Positions 1 to 6,392 of a stretch of DNA of 7,362 bases are shown here, piece by piece. This DNA comes from a bacterium (GTDB lineage: Bacteria; AUK180; JAQVHJ01), in contig JAQVHJ010000112.1 in NCBI GenBank assembly GCA_028696285.1, forward strand, positions 1 through 7,362. The letters run 5' to 3'. Both the position numbers and the translations under genes were made by a program. Position 1 is the stretch's first letter; each line of letters begins with the position of its first letter. The notes beneath the pieces were generated by a model. It saw only the letters and a list, made by a program, of their open reading frames with translations, had not been told where the DNA came from and searched no databases.

Positions 1-25
1 TTAGAAATTGAAATATAAAAAAAGC

Positions 26-31
26 GGGGGG
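26..31 (+). promoter_or_regulatory. Ribosome binding site that supports the GTG start of the chemoreceptor
   Basis: A run of six G residues lies 6 nt before the GTG at 38. It is purine-rich and correctly placed to act as a Shine-Dalgarno sequence. The upstream in-frame TTG at 8 has only 7 bases before it in the window, so its own site cannot be judged, and the ten codons it would add (KYKKSGGC-like) show no domain features. This decides the start in favour of GTG 38. Confidence 0.6.
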
Positions 32-37
32 TGCGCT

Positions 38-1927
38 GTGAGTAAACCTGATGAGATGAATATTCAGAGCATGCTTGATTATGAGTTGAGGGAGAAGTAT
101 AAAGAAAAGTCGATGAAGGGGCTTATGGATCGTTTAGCGATCCTTGTTCTCGGGCTCCTTTTAGTTATTGTCGGGAACTTAACAGGGAAGACAGAATTTC
201 CATGGGTAATTTTATTTTTTTTCCCGATAGTTCTGGGATCAACCTGCTTATTCTTATATATGTCCATCAAGAAGGATTTCTTTAAAATTTCATATGAAGT
301 GATTGCCAATTTTACAGACATAATTGCGATCAGTATCGCTGTTTATTATACCGGATTTACACACAGTCCTTTTTTCATTCTTTATATTTTAGTAATTGCG
401 CATCCTGCGATTGATTTAGGGATACAATTAGGAATGCTGATAACCGGCATGTCAATAATTTGCTACGCAGGTATGTTGGTTGTGGGCACTGCATTGGGAG
501 GGAAGGAGATAAATCTGTTATTTGAAATAGTCAGGTGCATTGTTTTAGGATACACCGGGTTTTTAATCAGTTCTCTCGGGAATAAGAATCTTGTGCGTCT
601 TGCAGACCTGAGGAAGACGATGGCATTGGTTGAAGACGGAAATATTGAAGTTCGTTCCGAATTGAAGGGGAAGGATGAGGTCGGCTGGACAATCATCAGT
701 TTTAACAGGATGCTTGATAATTTAAATTCCCTTGCAGAACAGGCGCAGTTAATAGCGTCAGATGATCTTAAGAACCCAATTTTAGATAAAAAATCAAAAG
801 GTAAATTAGGCGAAGCATTTTCAATGATGGTTGAGAAGCTCCGGAAATTGCATTACAGAGCGGAGTTGATAGAAGAAGACGATTTAAAAAATCCGGCATT
901 AAAAGAGAAGCTTTTAGGAGACCTTGGATCTACGTTTACAAGGATGACAGAGAAATTGCTCCTTCTCAGTGAGAAGGCGGAGATAATTTCATCGGGTAAC
1001 CTAATTTTAGCAGAGCAGCAGAAATTAACAGGAAACTGTTTGGTCTCCTCTTTTGATCTGATGGTAAAGAATCTAAAGACGGTCATTTTAAATTTACGTG
1101 AAGCGGGTCTCAAGATAGCATCTTCATCGTCACAGATTCTTTCTGCGAGCGAGGAATTAGCTGCAGGTGCCGGAGAGCAGGCGGCATCTGTTGAGGAGAC
1201 ATCTTCAACCGTAGAGGAGTTTGCAACCACGGCAATTCAGATTGCAGAGAATTCAGAGATTGTTGCAAAACTTGCAGAAGAGACCCTGAAAATCAGCCAG
1301 GAAGGAACAAAAGTAATGACAGATGCCCTCTATAGCATTGAAGGAATAAAAACATCTTCACAAAACACATCAAGCAGGATTCGTGAGTTGGGAGAGAAAT
1401 CGAATAAGATTGGAAACATAGTGGAATTAATAGATGAGATATCCGGCCAGACAAAACTATTAGCGCTCAATGCGTCCATAGAAGCTGCGGGTGCGGGAGA
1501 GGCAGGGAAGAGGTTCGGAGTAGTTGCTGTCGAGATAAAGAAACTCGCGGAGAATGTTGCGGAATCCACGGAAGAGATCAGGAACCTGATACATGAAATT
1601 CAGATTTCGATTAATTCTTCAATAATGTCTACCGAAGATGAAATACATAAGGTTCAGGAAGGAGTTCTCAATGCGGGTAGGGTTAATGATCTTCTTGTGA
1701 GGATTTATGATATGGTTGAGAAGACAACGGATGCTGCAAAGCAGATTTCTTTTGCGACCCATCAGCAGCGTACGGCAGGAGAACAGGTCGTTGTAACCAT
1801 GAAGGATATTTCAAATGTAACAAGGCAGTCCGCGGTAAGTACGCGGGAAGTTATGAATTCAACAGAGGAATTAAACGGTCTTGCCTCTGAATTTAAGGAG
1901 ATTGTCGGCAGGTTTGCAGTGGATTAG
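38..1927 (+). CDS. Methyl-accepting chemotaxis protein with multi-pass membrane sensor and tandem HAMP domains
   Basis: A chemoreceptor that should signal to CheA/CheW from the inner membrane, or feed a chemosensory-like pathway with another output. Numbering from GTG 38 (629 aa): a charged cytoplasmic start, then about six hydrophobic segments near residues 33-48, 55-75, 88-105, 110-126, 131-153 and 160-180 with short loops, so there is no large periplasmic ligand domain. The membrane part (with YYTGFTHSPFFILYIL) resembles the six-helix sensor modules of some histidine kinases. Four HAMP-like units follow (about 195-352), then the coiled-coil signalling domain. The hairpin tip is at about 466-505 (DEISGQTKLLALNASIEAAG). 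Two matches to the methylation-site pattern are AASVEETSST and SSTVEEFATT. There is no C-terminal CheR-tethering pentapeptide. The tip has Gly485 where E. coli Tsr has Arg388. The MCP assignment is firm; the ligand is unknown. Confidence 0.95.
   Translation: MSKPDEMNIQSMLDYELREKYKEKSMKGLMDRLAILVLGLLLVIVGNLTGKTEFPWVILFFFPIVLGSTCLFLYMSIKKDFFKISYEVIANFTDIIAISIAVYYTGFTHSPFFILYILVIAHPAIDLGIQLGMLITGMSIICYAGMLVVGTALGGKEINLLFEIVRCIVLGYTGFLISSLGNKNLVRLADLRKTMALVEDGNIEVRSELKGKDEVGWTIISFNRMLDNLNSLAEQAQLIASDDLKNPILDKKSKGKLGEAFSMMVEKLRKLHYRAELIEEDDLKNPALKEKLLGDLGSTFTRMTEKLLLLSEKAEIISSGNLILAEQQKLTGNCLVSSFDLMVKNLKTVILNLREAGLKIASSSSQILSASEELAAGAGEQAASVEETSSTVEEFATTAIQIAENSEIVAKLAEETLKISQEGTKVMTDALYSIEGIKTSSQNTSSRIRELGEKSNKIGNIVELIDEISGQTKLLALNASIEAAGAGEAGKRFGVVAVEIKKLAENVAESTEEIRNLIHEIQISINSSIMSTEDEIHKVQEGVLNAGRVNDLLVRIYDMVEKTTDAAKQISFATHQQRTAGEQVVVTMKDISNVTRQSAVSTREVMNSTEELNGLASEFKEIVGRFAVD
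620..1093 (+). repeat. Four tandem HAMP-like repeats within the chemoreceptor gene
   Basis: Inside the chemoreceptor, residues 195-352 consist of four successive HAMP-like units. Units 2, 3 and 4 start at residues 236, 275 and 314 and align with an exact 39-residue (117 bp) period: AQLIASDDLKNP, AELIEEDDLKNP, AEIISSGNLILA. Each ends with a phenylalanine-containing helix (EAFSMMVEKL, STFTRMTEKL, SSFDLMVKNL). Unit 1 (MALVEDGNIEV...SFNRMLDNL) has two extra residues before unit 2. Units 2 and 3 share DDLKNP, which suggests a recent duplication. This is a poly-HAMP array, a known arrangement for passing or transforming a signal along the helical stalk. Confidence 0.85.
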
Positions 1928-1950
1928 TAGAAAATAAAGAAGGGTAAAAA

Positions 1951-4272
1951 ATGATTGATGAATTTGTAAAAGACTTGTTAACAGAAGAAAAATTTAAGAA
2001 TAATATTATTCAGATCAAGAAGCTGAGTTCAAAACCTGCGGATTTACGGGAAATTCCGGAACATCTCCATCAGAAGATCCGGGACTCACTTTATAAGAAC
2101 GGGATTGAAAGTCTTTTCAGTCATCAGGCTTCTGCCGTAGAGCATATTTTAAATAAAGAGAATGTTGTTATTGTGACCCCGACAGCATCGGGGAAGACGC
2201 TCTGTTATAACATTCCTGTTCTTGACGCGATTGTTAAGGATCCCAAAATCCGGGCAATCTATTTATTTCCGACAAAAGCCCTGTCCCAGGATCAGTACCT
2301 GGAACTCTATAATCTTAATACGCTTGGCAAGCTTGGAGTAAAGACATATACATACGACGGAGACACACCGTCAAATGTCCGGAGGAAGATTAGAGATACG
2401 GGACAGATCGTCATTACAAATCCGGATATGCTGCACATGGGGATTCTTCCACATCACACTAAATGGTTAAAATTATTCCGGGATTTAAAGTATGTTGTAA
2501 TTGATGAGATTCATACATACCGCGGAATTTTCGGAAGCCATTTAAGTAATGTAATAAAGAGGATGAAGAGGATCTTGAACTATTACGGTGCTGACCCAAC
2601 ATTTATTTTATGCTCAGCAACCATTCATAATCCCGTTGAATTATCCGAGAAGGTAATCGGCGAGAAGGTTGTTCTGGTAAATAATAACGGTGCGCCAAGA
2701 GGAGAGAAATTCATTATTCTTTATAATCCCCCTCTGCTGAATCAGGAGTTGGGAATCAGGAAAAATCCTTTGCTCGAAGTTGTTTCGTTGGGATTTGAAT
2801 TATTTAAAAAGAACACTCAAACAATTATTTTCGGAAGATCAAGGATCGGGGTTGAAGTTATCCTGTCGCATTTAAGGAAACTGCTCGAGAAGGAGAATTT
2901 TGACGTTACCCAGACTGCAGGCTACCGCGGTGGTTATCTTCCAAACGAAAGGAGAGAGATTGAAAAAGGAATCAAGGATAGAAATATTATTTCTGTAGTC
3001 TCAACGAATGCATTAGAACTTGGTATTGATATCGGAAACCTTGATGCCTGCATAGTCTCCGGGTATCCCGGCGCAATTTCGAGTCTTTGGCAGCAGATAG
3101 GGAGAGCGGGGAGAAGATCTTCAACCTCCCTCGGTATTTTAGTTGCATCGTCGAATGCTCTCGATCAATATCTGATGAATCATCCTGAATATGTTTTCAG
3201 AACAGCTCCGGAAAGCGGAATAATTAATCCGGATAATTTAATTATCAAGGCAAATCATATCAAGTGCGCGACATTTGAGATTCCTTTCACGGAAGGGGAG
3301 AAATGGGGAGAAAAGGAAGAGATAAAGGATATTCTTGACCTGTTTGAGAGCGAGAACATTGTAAAGAAATCCGGGAACAAATATCACTGGTCAAGCACGA
3401 CATATCCTGCGGACTCCGTTTCATTGAGAAGCGCGTCTTCCGACAACTGTTTAATAATTAATATATCAAATGATAATCAGATCATAGGTGAAGTTGACAG
3501 GGAATCGGTTCCTTTCCTTCTTTACGAGGGTGCGATTTATATTCACGGAGCTCAGCAGTATCAGGTTAAACAGCTTGACCTCGAAGGATTAAAAGCATTT
3601 GTTGAAGAGATAAAGGCAGATTATTACACAGAAGCTCAAGTTGATTCCGATATCAGGGAATTGACTGTTGATTCGGGAGAAGTAAAAAAGAATTTCTCGC
3701 TAAATGTAGGAGATGTTCTTGTTACCTTTGTCGCCACTCTTTATAAAAAGATTAAGTTTTATTCTTTTGAGAATATCGGCGCAGGCGATATTCATCTACC
3801 TGAACAGGAATTGCAGACGACCGCCTTCTGGATTGAGATTGAAAACGATATCGTTAGAGAGATAGAAAATGAAGGGCGGTATTTCCCGTTTGCCTTGGAG
3901 GGGTTAGGTAATATCCTGAGCAATATAATACCATTGTATATTTTATCAGACCCGACGGATATTGGAGTTATTACTCAAATTATGGGGAAGTTATCTAAAA
4001 AGCCAATGATCTATATCTATGACAGGTATCCCGGCGGCGTCGGGTTTGCAGAAAAGATATTTAAAATACTTCCTGAGATTCTTACGGCTGCGCTGGAATT
4101 AGTAAAGAGCTGCGGCTGCAACAACGGGTGTCCTTCTTGTCTTGGACCCTACAACGATTTCCTTGCAAAGATATACAGGCAGCATTTAACAGGGGAAAAG
4201 ATTCGGGATGTAAAGGGTGCTGTAATTCATCTGATTCAGATTCTTTTAAAAGAATTGCGACCTGAAGAATAA
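1951..4272 (+). CDS. mrfA: MrfA/YprA-family DEAD/DEAH-box helicase with C-terminal MZB (DUF1998) zinc-binding domain
   Basis: An ATP-dependent superfamily 2 DNA helicase in the cytoplasm. The family includes Bacillus subtilis MrfA (YprA, mitomycin repair) and is related to eukaryotic Hrq1. Visible motifs: Walker A TPTASGKT (residues 76-83), motif Ia YLFPTKALSQDQ, motif Ib ITNPDMLH, motif II DEIH (185-188), motif III SAT (222-224), motif IV TIIFGRSR, motif V STNALELGIDIG, motif VI QQIGRAGRR (381-389). The C-terminal MZB signature is CGCNNGCPSC, with Cys721, 723, 727 and 730 as zinc ligands. At 773 aa it is close to B. subtilis MrfA (about 750) and looks intact. ATG 1951 has GAAGGG 6 nt upstream. 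It lies 23 bp after the chemoreceptor stop and probably shares its transcript. The usual partner nuclease MrfB is not beside it here. Family is secure; the mitomycin-type repair role is inferred from homology. Confidence 0.95.
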   Translation: MIDEFVKDLLTEEKFKNNIIQIKKLSSKPADLREIPEHLHQKIRDSLYKNGIESLFSHQASAVEHILNKENVVIVTPTASGKTLCYNIPVLDAIVKDPKIRAIYLFPTKALSQDQYLELYNLNTLGKLGVKTYTYDGDTPSNVRRKIRDTGQIVITNPDMLHMGILPHHTKWLKLFRDLKYVVIDEIHTYRGIFGSHLSNVIKRMKRILNYYGADPTFILCSATIHNPVELSEKVIGEKVVLVNNNGAPRGEKFIILYNPPLLNQELGIRKNPLLEVVSLGFELFKKNTQTIIFGRSRIGVEVILSHLRKLLEKENFDVTQTAGYRGGYLPNERREIEKGIKDRNIISVVSTNALELGIDIGNLDACIVSGYPGAISSLWQQIGRAGRRSSTSLGILVASSNALDQYLMNHPEYVFRTAPESGIINPDNLIIKANHIKCATFEIPFTEGEKWGEKEEIKDILDLFESENIVKKSGNKYHWSSTTYPADSVSLRSASSDNCLIINISNDNQIIGEVDRESVPFLLYEGAIYIHGAQQYQVKQLDLEGLKAFVEEIKADYYTEAQVDSDIRELTVDSGEVKKNFSLNVGDVLVTFVATLYKKIKFYSFENIGAGDIHLPEQELQTTAFWIEIENDIVREIENEGRYFPFALEGLGNILSNIIPLYILSDPTDIGVITQIMGKLSKKPMIYIYDRYPGGVGFAEKIFKILPEILTAALELVKSCGCNNGCPSCLGPYNDFLAKIYRQHLTGEKIRDVKGAVIHLIQILLKELRPEE

Positions 4273-4306
4273 TTACATAAGCGCATAATTATATTGTTAT
4301 GAATTA
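4270..4306. repeat. AT-rich imperfect inverted repeat after the helicase gene (possible weak terminator)
   Basis: TAATTACATAA (4270-4280) pairs with TTATGAATTA (4297-4306) with one bulged A, leaving a loop of about 16 nt. It starts on the helicase stop codon. The stem lacks G/C pairs and there is no clean T-tract, so it is not a textbook intrinsic terminator. Its position between convergent genes makes a weak bidirectional terminator possible. Confidence 0.3.
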
Positions 4307-4316
4307 CAGATAAATT

Positions 4317-4360
4317 GAATAATTTGCTGTGCAGCGTCCGGTCAACAAGATAAATTATTC
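4317..4360. repeat. 9 bp perfect inverted repeat at the convergent gene junction
   Basis: GAATAATTT (4317-4325) is the exact reverse complement of AAATTATTC (4352-4360), with a 26 nt loop that itself contains the small palindrome GCTG-TG-CAGC (4326-4335). The right arm overlaps the stop codon of the zinc-ribbon gene (4355-4357). It could be the transcription end for the minus-strand operon, but the stem is AT-only apart from one pair, so chance is a fair alternative. Confidence 0.3.
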
Positions 4361-4702
4361 CTCTGTCTCGATAATTAATTCTTCTATTATTTTATCTTTT
4401 ACTTCAGCAGACTCAAGAGTGTTTGAGATCAATTCAAACTCCCTTTTTGCTTCTTCTGATATGAATTCCAATTCTTCATTTATCTTTTTCCCGCTCAATC
4501 GCACAGGCAACAGATTTTCAAGATAAGACTGGTATGTTTTATCTGAAAGGTATCTTTCTAAAGTATAGCGCGCAGTAAACGCCTTGCATTTTGAGCAGCG
4601 CACATAAATGCGGATCGGCTCTCTCTCCCTAAGCAGAACAATATTTTCCATATCTGTTCCATGGCATTTCGGACAATGTTCCCTTCTGATTTTCTCTTTC
4701 AT
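4355..4702 (-). CDS. Small four-cysteine zinc-ribbon protein of unknown function
   Basis: A 115-residue acidic protein whose function I do not recognise. Two CxxC pairs, CPKC (Cys10, Cys13) and CSKC (Cys36, Cys39), separated by about 22 residues, are the pattern of a zinc ribbon. Between them is the motif LLREREPIRIYVRC. The rest (about 45-115) is hydrophilic and rich in Glu/Lys, probably helical, with SDKTYQSYLENLL and a glutamate-rich C-terminus (EELIIETEE). There is no signal peptide or membrane segment, so it is probably cytoplasmic. The ATG at 4702 has AGGGGG upstream with a 6 nt spacer. It lies 16 bp after the anion transporter stop on the same strand, so it is probably the second gene of that operon. 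The good ribosome site and conserved-looking CxxC pairs argue that it is real. A nucleic-acid-binding or regulatory role is possible but only a guess. Confidence 0.8.
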   Translation of the reverse strand: MKEKIRREHCPKCHGTDMENIVLLREREPIRIYVRCSKCKAFTARYTLERYLSDKTYQSYLENLLPVRLSGKKINEELEFISEEAKREFELISNTLESAEVKDKIIEELIIETEE

Positions 4703-4718
4703 ATTTTACCCCCTGTAA

Positions 4719-6059
4719 TTATACGAAGAAACCGATTAAATATTTACTGAAAATTAAAAGTAGAATAAGTGAAAATATCCCTATAACAAGACCTGTCTTC
4801 ACCATATCCATTACTTTCACTTCGTTAGAACCATATGCAATTGCATTCGGCGGCGTACTGATAGGAAGAGCCATGGCGCATGATGCTGCAAGCGCAGTTG
4901 CAATTGCTGCCGCTAACGGCAGAACTGTAGGGATCTTTGTTACGATAGGCATTAAAAGGTTTGTTGTTGCTGTATTACTCATGAATGTTGAGAGTGCAAT
5001 TGTAATAGTTGAAATTAAACCTAATGCAACAGCATCGGGAAATGCGTCGAAACTAATCTTCGAGATTACCCAGGTTGACAGGCCTGATTTAGTCATGGCA
5101 ACACCAAGCGATAATCCTCCGCCCAAAAGCATTAAAACATCCCACCCAATATTACGGAAATCTTTCGCATCAAGAATTCCGGTTGCAAGAAACGCGATTA
5201 CAGGCAATAAAGCAATTATTGCATCAGGAACTTTATGCTGGAACGATGTTAACCAAAGAAGAGCCGTTCCAATAGAAACAACAATAACAAAGATAGATTT
5301 CTTATCGATTATTGAATCTGTTGTTACTTCAAAATTATATGCGGATCTTTTTGGTTTGAAGAAAAAAAGAAGAGTAATCCAAGCGAAAATTAAGAGAATG
5401 AATGCGATAGGAAAACCAAATGACATCCATTTTAAAAATGAAATAGCTCCCACTTCTTTTAGATTTCTTAATGTTTCTAATGCAATGGCATTGGGGGGAG
5501 TTCCGATTGGCGTTGCAATTCCCCCGATGTTTGCAGCAAAGGGGATACATAAAATGATTGTTTTTCTGAAATGATCATCCGGATCAAGTGAATAAATAAT
5601 AGGTAAAGAAACAGTAATCATCATAGCAGTGGTTGCTGTATTGCTCATCCACATTGAAAGGAAGGCAGTTACAAGCATTAAACCCATTGAAATAAATGCG
5701 GGTTTTGTTCCAAATGTCCCGAGTATTTTTTTTGCAAGAATGATATCAATCTTATACTTGTGAAGAGCTGAAGAAAGAATATAACCGCCTAAAAACAGGA
5801 TGATTGTGGGCGAGAAGAAAGGTGATACATAGGAACTGTAGGGAACCTCTTTACTTGAAAGGAATAATGCTTCCAATAACAAGATAACAAATGAAGTTAC
5901 ATAAAGAGGAATTGCCTCAGTTATCCATAAAACAGCAGCAAGAACGAATATACATAAACATTTCCTGGCCTGAACAGGAATATCACCTAACGGGAGGAAG
6001 TAAACAATAATTGTAATAACAACCCCAATAATCGCATAAAGGATCTTCTTCTTGTTCAT
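4719..6059 (-). CDS. SLC13/DASS-family sodium:anion symporter
   Basis: An inner-membrane secondary transporter of the divalent anion:Na+ symporter family (same family as VcINDY, bacterial SdcS and CitT-type exchangers). It probably takes up a dicarboxylate such as succinate or malate; sulfate or another anion is possible. The 446 residues are highly hydrophobic with roughly a dozen membrane segments and an inverted-repeat architecture. The two diagnostic SNT motifs are present: MSNTATTAMM (Ser139-Asn140-Thr141) and MSNTATTNLLMP (Ser361-Asn362-Thr363). The matching TPPN motifs are GTPPNAIA (187-190) and STPPNAIAYGS (402-405). Length matches VcINDY (about 460), so it looks complete. ATG 6059 is preceded by AAGAGGT with a 4-5 nt spacer. 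A sigma70-like promoter lies at 6099-6127. The zinc-ribbon gene follows after 16 bp. Family is secure; substrate cannot be told from sequence alone. Confidence 0.94.
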   Translation of the reverse strand: MNKKKILYAIIGVVITIIVYFLPLGDIPVQARKCLCIFVLAAVLWITEAIPLYVTSFVILLLEALFLSSKEVPYSSYVSPFFSPTIILFLGGYILSSALHKYKIDIILAKKILGTFGTKPAFISMGLMLVTAFLSMWMSNTATTAMMITVSLPIIYSLDPDDHFRKTIILCIPFAANIGGIATPIGTPPNAIALETLRNLKEVGAISFLKWMSFGFPIAFILLIFAWITLLFFFKPKRSAYNFEVTTDSIIDKKSIFVIVVSIGTALLWLTSFQHKVPDAIIALLPVIAFLATGILDAKDFRNIGWDVLMLLGGGLSLGVAMTKSGLSTWVISKISFDAFPDAVALGLISTITIALSTFMSNTATTNLLMPIVTKIPTVLPLAAAIATALAASCAMALPISTPPNAIAYGSNEVKVMDMVKTGLVIGIFSLILLLIFSKYLIGFFV

Positions 6060-6098
6060 CTTTACCTCTTATTTTATTATAATTAACAAATTTATGAA

Positions 6099-6127
6099 AA
6101 TATAACATACTTTCTTAAGATTTTCAA
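6099..6127 (-). promoter_or_regulatory. Sigma70-like promoter of the anion transporter operon
   Basis: Reading the minus strand, TTGAAA (6127-6122) and TATATT (6104-6099) are separated by exactly 17 nt, each matching the consensus -35 and -10 at five of six positions. The predicted start would be about 30-35 nt before the transporter ATG, leaving a short leader with the AAGAGGT ribosome site. The -35 box lies 9 bp from the end of the 6137-6392 inverted-repeat element. Confidence 0.65.
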
Positions 6128-6136
6128 GTTAAATTT

Positions 6137-6165
6137 AGGGGACAGCCGTTGCAAGGTTGCAAGAT
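6137..6165 (+). repeat. Left terminal inverted repeat of the MITE-like element
   Basis: A 29 bp sequence starting AGGGGACAGCC and ending in GCAAGAT, identical to the reverse complement of 6364-6392. It contains two perfect tandem copies of GTTGCAAG (6148-6155 and 6156-6163), each holding the palindrome TTGCAA. Identity ends abruptly after AGAT: the next bases are GAGCTG here versus ACCTTC at the other end. Confidence 0.9.
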
Positions 6166-6363
6166 GAGCTGTAATTATTGAAATGTTGGGAATATTTGTA
6201 AATCGTACCTTGAAATTAATGGGACACTCCTTTTAGTAGAACTTCTAAGGCTTCTTTCTGAATATATTATGTATTAATTAACTTGATACATTCCAACAAT
6301 TAAGGAATGAATGTCCCAAATCCTACTTAGTGTTTTTTTCCAAACAAGCGATATTTAGAAGGT

Positions 6364-6392
6364 ATCTTGCAACCTTGCAACGGCTGTCCCCT
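6364..6392 (-). repeat. Right terminal inverted repeat of the MITE-like element
   Basis: This is the exact reverse complement of 6137-6165, ending CGGCTGTCCCCT on the plus strand. Its last two bases plus A6393 are the stop codon (TAG on the minus strand) of the radical SAM gene, so the coding sequence ends exactly at the element border. Confidence 0.9.

Larger units (their letters stand above)
6137..6392. mobile_element. MITE-like 256 bp non-coding element with perfect 29 bp terminal inverted repeats
   Basis: Nearly all of the 331 bp gap between the radical SAM and transporter genes is this element. Its ends are exact reverse complements over 29 bp (30 with the outer T6136/A6393 pair), beginning AGGGGACAGCCGTTGCAAGG. 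Two possible target duplications can be read: TA on each side if the element is GGGG...CCCC (6138-6391), or ATTT (6133-6136 and 6393-6396) if it is AGGGG...CCCCT. The interior has no open frame of useful length and no transposase, so any movement would need enzyme supplied in trans. It contains a second, shorter inverted pair, TGGGACA (6220-6226) and TGTCCCA (6312-6318). One end forms the radical SAM stop codon; the other abuts the transporter promoter. A non-mobile structured intergenic repeat is the main alternative. Confidence 0.72.

Noticed and set aside
8..37. TTG at 8 as the chemoreceptor start
   Set aside because: GTG 38 has a G-rich ribosome site 6 nt upstream, while the extra ten codons from TTG 8 carry no domain and its own ribosome site lies mostly outside the window.
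853..1569. Minus-strand open frames opposite the chemoreceptor signalling domain
   Set aside because: They mirror the repetitive coiled-coil coding sequence and show no independent protein features.
4329..4526. 65-codon plus-strand open frame overlapping the zinc-ribbon gene
   Set aside because: It is serine/asparagine-rich, has no ribosome site or motif, and is antisense to a better supported gene with CxxC pairs and a good Shine-Dalgarno.
4873..5574. 233-codon open frame on the plus strand opposite the transporter
   Set aside because: It lies wholly inside the SLC13 gene on the other strand, has no family features, and is explained as an antisense shadow of a well-supported membrane protein gene.
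6137..6392. Tn3-type miniature element (TIME) for the GGGG-starting repeat
   Set aside because: Tn3-type elements make 5 bp duplications; the five bases on each side (ATTTA and TATTT) do not match, and the 29 bp ends are shorter than the usual 38 bp.
6137..6392. CRISPR array or riboswitch in the long intergenic gap
   Set aside because: There are only two inverted copies of one repeat and no regularly spaced direct repeats, and the element ends before the transporter promoter and so would not be in its leader.
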